A stretch of DNA of 7,207 bases from Actinomycetes bacterium (GCA_023423215.1 JAFAFZ010000350.1:1-7207), one strand, 5' to 3'; positions 1 to 6,335 are shown, counted from the stretch's first letter. The notes: generated by a model from the letters alone, not told the origin. Made by a program: numbers and translations.

Positions 1-86
1 GTCGCGAGACGACCACGACCCACGCCAGAGCGCAGGGGACGGGAGCGGCGGTTGCGGGATCGACGCCGGCGCGCGGCCGTGTCGGC

Positions 87-1631
87 TCAGTGCTTGAAGT
101 GGCGCTCGCCGGTGAAGACCATCGCCAGGCCCTGCTCGTTGGCGGCGGCGATGACCTCGTCGTCGCGGATGGAGCCACCCGGCTGTATGACGGCGGTCGC
201 GCCCGCCTCGGCGGCGGCGTCCAGGCCGTCGCGGAACGGGAAGAAGGCGTCCGACGCACAGGCGCCCCCGACCGCTCGGCCGTCGGCCTTCTCGGCCGCG
301 ATGCGCCCGGCGTCGCGCCGGTTCTGCTGTCCGGCGCCGATGCCCACCGCCTGGCCGTCCTTGACCAGCACGATCGTGTTCGAGGTGACCCGTGCGACGA
401 GGCGCCACGCCAGCTCGAGGTCGTTCCACTCGGCCTCGCTCGGCGCGCGCTCGGTGACGACGGTCCAGTTCGAGCGGTCCAGGCTCACCGTGTCGCGCGT
501 CTGCACCAGCAGGCCACCGGCGATCGAGCGGATGTCGAGCTCGGGCACGACGGGTGCCGGAGCGGTGAGGACCCGCAGGTTCTTCTTGGCCAGCAGGACC
601 TCGAGCGCGTCGTCCTCGTAGCCGGGGGCGATGACGACCTCGGTGAAGACCGGGGCCAGCGCCTCGGCGAGCGAGCGGGGCACCACGCGGTTCAGTGCGA
701 CGATGCCGCCGAACGCCGAGGTCGGGTCGCCCTCGTGGGCCCGCACGTACGCGCTCGTGATGTCCGCGCCGACCGCAGCACCGCACGCGTTCGCGTGCTT
801 GATGACGACCGCGGCGGGCAGCTCGCCCAGCGAGTGAACCAGGCGCCAGGCAGCGTCCGCGTCGTAGACGTTGAGGTACGACATCTCCTTGCCGCCGTGC
901 TGCACCGCCTCGTCCCAGCAGCCGCCGCCGGGGAACGAGTAGCGGGCGCCGACCTGGTGCGGGTTCTCGCCGTAGCGCAGCTCCTGGGTGCGGGTCGCGG
1001 CCAGGTGCAGCGTGGGCGGCAGCGGCCCGGCGTCGGGCAGCTCGCCCGGGCCGCCGTGGTCGAACCAGTCGACGATCGCGGCGTCGTAGGCCGCAGTGTG
1101 CGCGAACGCGTCACGCGCCAGGCGACGACGGGTCACGTCCGAGACGCCGCCCTGCTCGCGCAGCTCGGTCAGCACGACCTCGTAGTCCGCCGGGTTCACC
1201 AGCACCGTGACCTGCGAGTGGTTCTTCGCCGCGCCGCGCACCATCGCCGGGCCGCCGACGTCGATCAGCTCGATCGACGGGTCGGAGCTGAACGGGTAGA
1301 GGTTCACGGCCACGAGGTCGATCGCAGTGACGTCGTAGGTCGCCATGTCCTCGAGGTGGGACGGGTCCGTGCGGTCCGCCAGGATGCCGCCGTGGATGGC
1401 CGGGTGCAGCGTCACGACCCGGTGCCCGAGCATCTCGGGGAAGCCCGTCACCTTCTCGGTCGGGATGACGGGCAGGCCCGCGTCGGCCAGCACGCGTGCG
1501 GTGCCGCCCGAGGAGACCAGCTCCCACCCGAGGTCGACCAGGGCTCGGCCGAGCTCGACCATGCCGGTCTTGTCGTACGCCGACAGCAGCGCGCGCCGCG
1601 GGCCGGAGGTGGTCGGGCTGGACTGGCTCAT
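87..1631 (-). CDS. purH: Bifunctional AICAR transformylase / IMP cyclohydrolase PurH
   Basis: This 514-residue cytoplasmic enzyme catalyses the last two steps of de novo IMP synthesis: formylation of AICAR from 10-formyl-THF, then ring closure of FAICAR to IMP. The length is normal for the family. The N-terminal cyclohydrolase (MGS-like) domain, about residues 13-155, shows SAYDKTG (17-23), NLYPF (110-114), IDVGG (123-127) and AAKNH (134-138). The transformylase domain shows RYGENPHQ (219-226), the catalytic Lys-His pair at 278-279, GIGAGQQNR (430-438), SDAFFPFRDG (460-469) and QPGGSIRDDEV (483-493). Two departures are visible: RVVTLHP (71-77) has Val73 where the family normally has Lys, and KHANACG has Ala282 where KHANPCG is usual. 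The ATG start overlaps the purN stop by 4 nt (ATGA), implying translational coupling. The frame stays open upstream to 2057, but that extension lies inside purN and is rejected. Identification is secure; the effect of the substitutions is not known. Confidence 0.97.
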   Translation of the reverse strand: MSQSSPTTSGPRRALLSAYDKTGMVELGRALVDLGWELVSSGGTARVLADAGLPVIPTEKVTGFPEMLGHRVVTLHPAIHGGILADRTDPSHLEDMATYDVTAIDLVAVNLYPFSSDPSIELIDVGGPAMVRGAAKNHSQVTVLVNPADYEVVLTELREQGGVSDVTRRRLARDAFAHTAAYDAAIVDWFDHGGPGELPDAGPLPPTLHLAATRTQELRYGENPHQVGARYSFPGGGCWDEAVQHGGKEMSYLNVYDADAAWRLVHSLGELPAAVVIKHANACGAAVGADITSAYVRAHEGDPTSAFGGIVALNRVVPRSLAEALAPVFTEVVIAPGYEDDALEVLLAKKNLRVLTAPAPVVPELDIRSIAGGLLVQTRDTVSLDRSNWTVVTERAPSEAEWNDLELAWRLVARVTSNTIVLVKDGQAVGIGAGQQNRRDAGRIAAEKADGRAVGGACASDAFFPFRDGLDAAAEAGATAVIQPGGSIRDDEVIAAANEQGLAMVFTGERHFKH

Positions 1632-2191
1632 GACACTCGCTCTCGTTCCATGATCGTGCGGATCGTGTCGACGTAGAGCCGACGCTCCACGACCTTGATC
1701 CGTTCGTGCAGCGTGGCCTCGTCGTCGCCGTCGAGGACCGGGACGGCCTCCTGGGCGAGGATCGGTCCGGCGTCGACCTGCTCGGTCGCGACGTGCACCG
1801 TGCACCCGGTGACCTTCACGCCGTAGGCCAGGGCGTCCCGCACGGCGTGCCAGCCCGGGAAGGACGGCAGCAGCGAGGGGTGCGTGTTGAGGATGTGGGC
1901 GGGGTACGCCCGGAACGCCGCCGGGGCGAGGATGGTCCCCCAGCCGGCCATGGCGACCAGGTCGATGCGGTCGATCGAGAGGGCGTCCAGCACACGATCG
2001 GTGAAGCGCTCGCGGTCGAACTCGGCGCCGAAGTCGGAGCGCTCGACGAGCTGGCACGGCAGCCCGTGGCGGGCCGCGACGTCCTGGACCGTGCAGCGAC
2101 GGTCGGTCATCACCGACGCGATCGGGAGTCCGGCGGCGGCCATGGCGTCGAGGAGGGTCCCGCTTCCGGAAGCGAGCACGGCGAGGCGCAT
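1628..2191 (-). CDS. purN: Phosphoribosylglycinamide formyltransferase PurN
   Basis: This 187-residue enzyme transfers a formyl group from 10-formyl-THF to GAR, the third step of de novo purine synthesis, in the cytoplasm. The length is slightly under the usual 190-215. The N-terminal phosphate-binding loop reads LASGSGTLLDA (6-16). The catalytic residues of the E. coli enzyme (Asn106, His108, His137, Asp144) line up at a constant offset of 4 with Asn102, His104, His133 and Asp140, within NTHPSLLPSFPG (102-113) and VDAGPI (139-144). The segment AGWGTIL (82-88) replaces the more familiar AGFMRIL that lines the folate pocket. The ATG at 2191 gives the expected N-terminus, though no strong Shine-Dalgarno precedes it. 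It starts 25 nt after the membrane-protein stop and overlaps purH by 4 nt, so it probably lies in one transcript with both. I am confident of the family and infer the normal reaction because all four catalytic residues are present. Confidence 0.95.
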   Translation of the reverse strand: MRLAVLASGSGTLLDAMAAAGLPIASVMTDRRCTVQDVAARHGLPCQLVERSDFGAEFDRERFTDRVLDALSIDRIDLVAMAGWGTILAPAAFRAYPAHILNTHPSLLPSFPGWHAVRDALAYGVKVTGCTVHVATEQVDAGPILAQEAVPVLDGDDEATLHERIKVVERRLYVDTIRTIMERERVS

Positions 2192-2216
2192 CGCGCCCGA
2201 ACCTATCAGCCGACCG

Positions 2217-3428
2217 TCAGGCGGGATCCGGGCCGCCCGGCGCCGCGGGCTCCGGCTCAGCGGTGGCCGCCCGCAGGCGCAGGCTGACGGCGACGGCCTC
2301 TCGGACCTCGGCCGAGATCCGTCCGAGGAACTCCTGGCGGTAGTCCGCGTCGTTCGTCGAGGAGATGGCCACCTGCAGCCCGGCGAAGGCCCCGATGAAC
2401 CCGGCGACGCGCAGCAGCTCGACGCTGACCTCGTCGGCGATCCACGACACCACCGGCCAGTCCGCCATCCACTCGGGCAGCTGGTCGACGAGCAGGTGGG
2501 GAGGCTCGCCGACCCACGCGACGACGGTCGACTCGGGCACCGTGAGCACGCCGAAGACGATGTAGAACGCGCACACGGCGATCGCCACGACCAGCACCTG
2601 GAGCCCCTGGCTCAGGAACAGCACCAACACGATGTTGATCCGTGCGCGGGGCGACAGCTCCGGATCCGGGCGGCCCTCCGGCGTCGCCAGGCCGTCCAGC
2701 TCGCAGCCCGCGGCCGCGCACGCGGCGTCGACCGCGTCCCAGTCGTCGAAGCCCGAGATCTCGCCGGACCGACCGGTCGTGTTCGACAGCACGAACGCCG
2801 AGCCGACGAGCAGGAACAGCAGCAGCGTGAGCGCGTACCGCCAGCCGGTGAAGTCGTACGCGACCTGCCACATCTCGGCGTTCAGGAAGATGAACGTGAC
2901 GAGCAGCAGCAGCGTCGGCAGGGCGCGCGACGCCAGCTGCGCGACCAGACGGAGCGTCCTGCCCGACTCGCCGACCGCCCAGACGCCCATCGACAGCAGC
3001 GCGTAGTCCACCGCCACCACGGTGACCGCCAGGACGACGACGCCCTGCAGCAGCATCCAGCCGGCGCGGCCCCAGTTCATGTCGTCGAACAGGAGCGGCA
3101 GGCTGGCGGGGACGAGCAGGAACAGCACGAGCTCGGGCACGCGCACGCGGTCCGGCAGGGACAGCGGGCGACGGCCACGCACGACGTTGAGCAGCACGGC
3201 CGCGCCGAGCAGCACGAGCGCGGCCAGGACGAACACCCAGAACTCGCGCCAGCCGCGACGTCGTTCGGTGAACGCGCCGAGGACCTCGGCCAGGAAGACG
3301 AGCGCCAGGAACGGCGTCGCCTTGGTCAGCGCGTCCTCTGCGGTGGAGTAGCCCGGGATCAGGTGCGGCAGCCCGCGACGGCGCAGCCACCGTTCGGTGC
3401 GCGCCTCGTCGTCGATCCTCCAGGCCAT
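2217..3428 (-). CDS. Uncharacterised polytopic membrane protein of the sucCD-purNH locus
   Basis: A 403-residue integral membrane protein I cannot name. Counting from the ATG at 3428, hydrophobic segments lie at about 38-53, 63-82, 97-114, 125-148, 164-182, 197-214, 263-296 (long enough for one or two passes) and 336-356, so seven to nine membrane segments. The N-terminal ~35 residues are charged and Arg-rich (RTERWLRRRG). An acidic soluble loop (about 215-260) carries two cysteines (237 and 242), and the C-terminal ~45 residues form a charged tail ending in a Pro/Glu/Ala stretch. The motif FLNAEMWQVA (181-190), at the end of one hydrophobic segment, stands out for its polar and aromatic residues. 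I see no transporter signature, ATPase motif or peptidase motif. A GTG two codons upstream (3432-3434) is an alternative start, and neither start has a clear Shine-Dalgarno. It lies between sucD and purN, where M. tuberculosis carries perM next to purN. Position alone suggests an envelope role like PerM; I cannot show homology by eye. Confidence 0.85.
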   Translation of the reverse strand: MAWRIDDEARTERWLRRRGLPHLIPGYSTAEDALTKATPFLALVFLAEVLGAFTERRRGWREFWVFVLAALVLLGAAVLLNVVRGRRPLSLPDRVRVPELVLFLLVPASLPLLFDDMNWGRAGWMLLQGVVVLAVTVVAVDYALLSMGVWAVGESGRTLRLVAQLASRALPTLLLLVTFIFLNAEMWQVAYDFTGWRYALTLLLFLLVGSAFVLSNTTGRSGEISGFDDWDAVDAACAAAGCELDGLATPEGRPDPELSPRARINIVLVLFLSQGLQVLVVAIAVCAFYIVFGVLTVPESTVVAWVGEPPHLLVDQLPEWMADWPVVSWIADEVSVELLRVAGFIGAFAGLQVAISSTNDADYRQEFLGRISAEVREAVAVSLRLRAATAEPEPAAPGGPDPA

Positions 3429-3443
3429 CGGCACAGTGTGCCG
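3429..3443. promoter_or_regulatory. 15-nt perfect dyad abutting the membrane-protein start codon
   Basis: A perfect inverted repeat with 7-nt arms (CGGCACA and TGTGCCG) around one central base ends immediately before the ATG at 3428 and includes the alternative GTG. As DNA it could be an operator. As RNA it could form a five-pair hairpin with a five-base loop over the ribosome-binding region. Arms of this length are expected about 0.4 times by chance in a random sequence of this size for a fixed spacer, so the position is the main argument. Confidence 0.25.
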
Positions 3444-3467
3444 TCAGGTGCGTCCCGTCCGGCGGAA

Positions 3468-3484
3468 CTGCGGGGGACCCGCAG
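3468..3484 (-). terminator. Stem-loop after sucD, possible weak terminator or attenuator
   Basis: CTGCGGG (3468-3474) and CCCGCAG (3478-3484) form a perfect seven-pair GC-rich stem with a three-base loop, 29 nt past the sucD stop codon in the direction of transcription. No U-tract follows; only a TTCC is seen. It could be a tract-less terminator of the kind proposed in high-GC Actinobacteria, a partial terminator lowering downstream transcription, or an RNA 3'-end stabiliser. If it terminates fully, the membrane protein-purN-purH genes need their own promoter, and I see no convincing one in the gap. Confidence 0.3.
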
Positions 3485-3513
3485 CCCCGCCGAGCGGGAG
3501 CGGCGAGGGTGGC

Positions 3514-4410
3514 TCAGAGCGCCTTGACGACGTCGACCATGAGCAGGCCGGCCTCGGTCGGGTTCGCACCGACCTTCACGCCGGCGGACTGCATGGCGTC
3601 CATCTTGGCGGCCGCGGTGCCCTTGCCGCCCGACACGATGGCGCCGGCGTGGCCCATCTTCTTGCCGGGGGGCGCCGTCTGGCCGGCGATGTAGCCGACG
3701 ACGGGCTTGGTCATCTTGGTGGCGATGAACTCCGCCGCCTCTTCCTCGGCCGAGCCGCCGATCTCGCCGATCATCATGACGGCCTTGGTCTCGTCGTCGG
3801 CCTGGAAGCGCTCGAGGCAGTCGATGAAGCTGGTGCCGGGCACGGGATCGCCACCGATGCCGACGCAGGTGGTCACGCCGATGCCCTGCGTCTGCAGCTC
3901 GTAGAGCGCCTGGTAGGTCAGCGTGCCGGAGCGGCTGACGATGCCGACGTTGTTCGCGCCGGGCTCGGGCTCCTTGGCGATGTGGCCGGCGGTGATGCCG
4001 ATGTTGCACTTGCCGGGGCTGATGATGCCGGGGCAGTTCGGGCCGAGCAGCTGCACGGACGGGAAGTCGCGCTTCAGCTTGTTGAAGAACCAGGCCTCGT
4101 CCTGCGCGGGCACACCCTCGGTGATGCACACGATGAACTCGATGCCGCCCTCGGCGGCCTCCATCACCGCGGCGCGCACGCCGGCTGCCGGGATGAAGAT
4201 GCAGCTCGCGTTGGCGCCGGTCTCCGCGACCGCGTCGGCGACCGACGCGAAGATCGGGATGCCCTCGACGTCCTCGCCCGCCTTCTTCGGGTTGGTGCCG
4301 GCCACGACCTGGGTGCCGTAGTCACGGTTCAGCAGGCCGTAGTAGCGGCCCTGGCTGCCGGTCAGTCCCTGGTAGACGACCTTGGTGTTCTCGTCGACGA
4401 AGATGCTCAT
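3514..4410 (-). CDS. sucD: Succinyl-CoA synthetase (ADP/GDP-forming) alpha subunit
   Basis: The 298-residue alpha subunit carries the CoA-binding site and the histidine phosphorylated during conversion of succinyl-CoA to succinate with nucleotide phosphorylation in the TCA cycle. The length is typical (about 290-300). The N-terminal CoA-binding Rossmann domain has GLTGSQGRYYG (15-25) and GTNPKKAG (38-45). Further family blocks are LLGPNCPGIISPG (121-133), GIVSRSGTLTY (156-166), GIGGDPVPGTSFID (185-198) and IGEIGGSAEEEAAE (214-227). The active-site His is His254 in GHAGAIVSGGKGTA (253-266), matching His246 of E. coli. The ATG is preceded by a purine-rich AGGAGAGAGAG stretch. It lies 31 nt after sucC, so the two subunits are co-transcribed in the usual order. 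The RYYGLLNRDYGTQ segment differs from the GEGTKHT-type N-terminus I associate with Mycobacterium and Streptomyces, a hint about lineage only. Confidence 0.97.
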   Translation of the reverse strand: MSIFVDENTKVVYQGLTGSQGRYYGLLNRDYGTQVVAGTNPKKAGEDVEGIPIFASVADAVAETGANASCIFIPAAGVRAAVMEAAEGGIEFIVCITEGVPAQDEAWFFNKLKRDFPSVQLLGPNCPGIISPGKCNIGITAGHIAKEPEPGANNVGIVSRSGTLTYQALYELQTQGIGVTTCVGIGGDPVPGTSFIDCLERFQADDETKAVMMIGEIGGSAEEEAAEFIATKMTKPVVGYIAGQTAPPGKKMGHAGAIVSGGKGTAAAKMDAMQSAGVKVGANPTEAGLLMVDVVKAL

Positions 4411-4417
4411 GGGGTGT

Positions 4418-4428
4418 CTCTCTCTCCT
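4418..4428 (-). promoter_or_regulatory. Purine-rich ribosome-binding site of sucD
   Basis: On the coding strand this reads AGGAGAGAGAG, with the AGGAG core 13 nt before the sucD ATG and a continuing GA repeat closer to the start. The core spacing is rather long, so the GAGAG repeat may supply the actual pairing. It supports the ATG at 4410 as the start. Confidence 0.6.
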
Positions 4429-4441
4429 CGGGAGGCCGGCC

Positions 4442-5587
4442 TCAGCGGGCGGCGGCCAGGTCGACGGCGGTGCGCGCGGCGTCGAGCATCGTCGGCTGCA
4501 TCTGCAGCTGGTCGGACAGGTGGGGGGCCAGGATCTCTCGACCCTGCTCGGCGTTGGTGCCGTCCAGGCGGATGACGATCGGCGAGTCGATCGTGACCCG
4601 GTTGAGGGCCTCGACGATGCCGTTCGCGACCTCTTCGCCGCGGGTGATGCCGCCGAAGATGTTGATGAAGATCGACTTCACCGACGGGTCGTTGTTGATG
4701 ACCTCGAGCGCACCGGCCATGACGTCGGCGTTGGCGCCGCCGCCGATGTCGAGGAAGTTCGCGGGCTTGCCGCCCGCCTGGTTCACGACGTCGAGCGTGC
4801 TCATGGCCAGGCCGGCGCCGTTGGCGATGATGCCGACCGACCCCTCCAGGCCGACGTACTGCAGGCCCTTGTCGTGGGCGGCCTGCTCGCGCTCGTCGCG
4901 GTGCTGGGTCGCCTCGTACTCGGCCCACTCGTGGCGGTAGCCGGCGTTGTCGTCCAGCGTGACCTTCGCGTCCAGCGCGTGGACCTCGCCGGTCGGCTTG
5001 AGGATCAGCGGGTTGATCTCGGTCAGGTCGGCGTCGCCCTCGGTGTAGGCCCGGTAGAGCTTCACGAGGATGTCGACCGCGCCGTCCTCGGCGTCGGGGT
5101 TCAGCTTCGCGGCCTTGACCCACTCGCGTGCGGTGGCCTCGTCCAGGCCGTCCACCGGATCGATCCAGATCTTTGCGATGGCGTCGGGGTCCTCTTCGGC
5201 GACGGCCTCGATCTCGACGCCGCCCTGGGCGGAGAGCATGCCGAGGTGCTTCTTGGCCGAGCGGTCCAGGGTGAACGACGCGTAGTACTCCTCGGCGATG
5301 TCCGAGGCGACCTCGATCCAGATGACCTTGACGATGTGGCCCTTGATGTCCAGGCCGAGGATGTTGGTGGCGTGCTCACGCACCTCGTCGAGGTCGTTCG
5401 CCAGCTTCACGCCGCCGGCCTTGCCACGCCCACCGGTGTGGACCTGCGCCTTGATCACGACCGGGAACTGCCCGATGCGCTCCGCCGCGGCCAGCGCGTC
5501 GTCGACCGTCGTGACGGCCTCGCCCTTCGACACCGGAATGTCGAAGGAAGCGAAGAACTGCTTTCCCTGGTATTCGAAGAGGTCCAC
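4442..5587 (-). CDS. sucC: Succinyl-CoA synthetase (ADP/GDP-forming) beta subunit
   Basis: The 381-residue beta subunit pairs with SucD and holds the nucleotide-grasp domain and the succinate site; the length is close to the usual 385-395. It begins MDLFEYQGKQ, standard for the family. ATP-grasp elements include VVIKAQVHTGGRGKAGGVK (43-61), with Lys46 and the glycine-rich loop at 52-59, and the Mg-binding region LTEINPL (188-194), whose Asn192, with Asp206 in ALDAKV, fits E. coli Asn199 and Asp213. The C-terminal ligase domain has LEGSVGIIANGAGLAMSTLD (247-266), NFLDIGGGAN (277-286) and INIFGGITRGEE (308-319). The start is GTG at 5585-5587, supported by AGGAAGG nine bases upstream and by the N-terminal match. 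It is the first gene of the leftward block, and its promoter probably lies in the divergent gap upstream. ATP versus GTP preference cannot be read by eye. Confidence 0.97.
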   Translation of the reverse strand: MDLFEYQGKQFFASFDIPVSKGEAVTTVDDALAAAERIGQFPVVIKAQVHTGGRGKAGGVKLANDLDEVREHATNILGLDIKGHIVKVIWIEVASDIAEEYYASFTLDRSAKKHLGMLSAQGGVEIEAVAEEDPDAIAKIWIDPVDGLDEATAREWVKAAKLNPDAEDGAVDILVKLYRAYTEGDADLTEINPLILKPTGEVHALDAKVTLDDNAGYRHEWAEYEATQHRDEREQAAHDKGLQYVGLEGSVGIIANGAGLAMSTLDVVNQAGGKPANFLDIGGGANADVMAGALEVINNDPSVKSIFINIFGGITRGEEVANGIVEALNRVTIDSPIVIRLDGTNAEQGREILAPHLSDQLQMQPTMLDAARTAVDLAAAR

Positions 5588-5596
5588 CCTCGTGTG

Positions 5597-5603
5597 CCTT
5601 CCT
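5597..5603 (-). promoter_or_regulatory. Shine-Dalgarno of sucC, fixing its GTG start
   Basis: The coding-strand sequence AGGAAGG ends nine bases before the GTG at 5587, an ideal spacing. It supports the GTG as the true start. Confidence 0.75.
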
Positions 5604-5680
5604 GCTCGGCCGTCGGGCCCGTCGGAGGACGCCGGTGCGCCTCCCGGGGAGCGGATCTGTGGTCCCGCACCCGGCGGGGG

Positions 5681-5709
5681 ATACTAAACGGGTGACACCC
5701 CGCTTCCCA
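5681..5709 (-). promoter_or_regulatory. Candidate sucC promoter in the divergent intergenic region
   Basis: On the minus strand, TAGTAT (5686-5681) matches the TANNNT form of a -10 box. It is preceded at a 17-base spacing by TGGGAA (5709-5704), a 3-of-6 match to TTGACA. This would start sucC transcription near 5674, giving a leader of roughly 85 nt. It is one of the few AT-containing patches in the window. The same patch reads GATACT on the plus strand (5680-5685), a weaker -10 for the divergent gene at 5751. An 11-nt dyad, GGGTG-A-CACCC (5690-5700), lies between the two candidate boxes and could be an operator. No specific regulator can be named. Confidence 0.35.
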
Positions 5710-5750
5710 TTTCGGACCTCCGCCGCCGTGACGGTCCCTCGGACACGCTG

Positions 5751-6293
5751 ATGCCGGTCGAACGCCGGTCGGGGACGAAGCAGGTGACGGCCGTGGCGAT
5801 CGGCATCGTGGCGGTCGTGCTGGCGGTCGCCCTGGCGTGGGGCCTGCTGGCCGTGGCGAGCGGTGGCGACACGTCGAACCAGCTCCGCCTGGGCGACGAC
5901 GTGTTCGACGCCGGCAACGCCGAGCGCCTGAGCACCCAGATCCGCGAGGACGGGCCGCTGCTGTTCAGCGACGTGTCGGGGCGCGGCCAGCGCCGACCGA
6001 TCGCGGTCAACCACTTCGGCGACGACGCCGAGATCCGCTGGGTCGCCTTCGACGCCGCGGCGCCGGGCGCACCCGAGAACTGCTACCTGTCGTGGTCGGC
6101 CGAGCGCGAGCTCTTCGAGGAGCGCTCCGCGGTCGAGGGCGGCGGCCGCGAGCAGGGCGAGCTCTGCCGCGACGTCACCTACCCGGCGAACGGCGAGGGC
6201 CTGACGCAGTACCCGTGGAAGGTCGACGACGAGGGCGTGCTGGTCATCGACCTGCGACCCGACGACGACGTCTCGGCGAACGCCGGGGGCTGA
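5751..6293 (+). CDS. Small membrane-anchored extracytoplasmic protein, unknown function
   Basis: A 180-residue protein I do not recognise as a named family. A short basic N-terminus (Arg5, Arg6, Lys10) precedes one hydrophobic segment at about 12-37, which looks like an uncleaved signal-anchor because no lipobox cysteine or clear cleavage site follows. The remaining ~140 residues should face outside and are acidic. They contain only two cysteines, Cys111 (ENCYLSW) and Cys139 (ELCRDVTYPANGEG), that could form a disulfide. The order of a Cys, a loop, a second Cys, then YPANGEGLTQYP (144-155) and a final VLVIDL strand (163-168) resembles by eye the C-terminal half of a Rieske domain, but the Cys-His pairs that bind the iron-sulfur cluster are absent. 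The ATG is the only plausible start; its ribosome-binding site is weak. It diverges from sucC and converges on the thioesterase gene. I am confident it is a real gene (strong GC3 codon bias, clear membrane anchor), not of its role. Confidence 0.8.
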   Translation: MPVERRSGTKQVTAVAIGIVAVVLAVALAWGLLAVASGGDTSNQLRLGDDVFDAGNAERLSTQIREDGPLLFSDVSGRGQRRPIAVNHFGDDAEIRWVAFDAAAPGAPENCYLSWSAERELFEERSAVEGGGREQGELCRDVTYPANGEGLTQYPWKVDDEGVLVIDLRPDDDVSANAGG

Positions 6294-6312
6294 CCCACCG
6301 CGCCTGCTGCCG

Positions 6313-6335
6313 GTCGGCCGTCTGAGCTGGCCGGT
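6313..6335. terminator. Imperfect stem-loop between convergent genes
   Basis: The 42-nt gap between two convergent stop codons holds a seven-pair stem (6313-6319 with 6329-6335) made of five GC pairs plus two GU-type pairs around a nine-base loop. It abuts the thioesterase stop codon and could serve both directions. No T-tract lies on either side, and the GU pairs weaken it further, so this is a placement-based guess. Confidence 0.25.

Noticed and set aside
1..86. Possible start of another gene or a terminator after purH
   Set aside because: Several frames are open, but none has a convincing start with a ribosome-binding site, and GC-rich partial stems near 62-83 contain mismatches; too short to support a call.
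90..1676. 528-codon open frame on the plus strand, antisense to purH
   Set aside because: It is a shadow of purH: high GC content suppresses stop codons, the translation is low-complexity (Arg/Val/Gly-rich) and matches no family.
1632..2057. N-terminal extension of purH through an open upstream frame
   Set aside because: The extension overlaps purN in another frame and is Arg/Pro low-complexity; the ATGA overlap start gives the family's normal N-terminus and length.
1884..3527. 547-codon open frame on the plus strand, antisense to purN and the membrane protein
   Set aside because: It is rich in Gln, Arg, His and Asp, as expected from reading hydrophobic codons backwards; the opposite strand has the clear genes.
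4382..5695. 437-codon open frame on the plus strand, antisense to sucC
   Set aside because: It mirrors a firmly identified gene and has no motif of its own.
5684..5710. Eight-residue leader-peptide frame (MGSGVSPV) upstream of sucC
   Set aside because: It overlaps the candidate promoter itself, so it would not be in the sucC transcript; it has no codon run or attenuator hairpin pair to suggest regulation.
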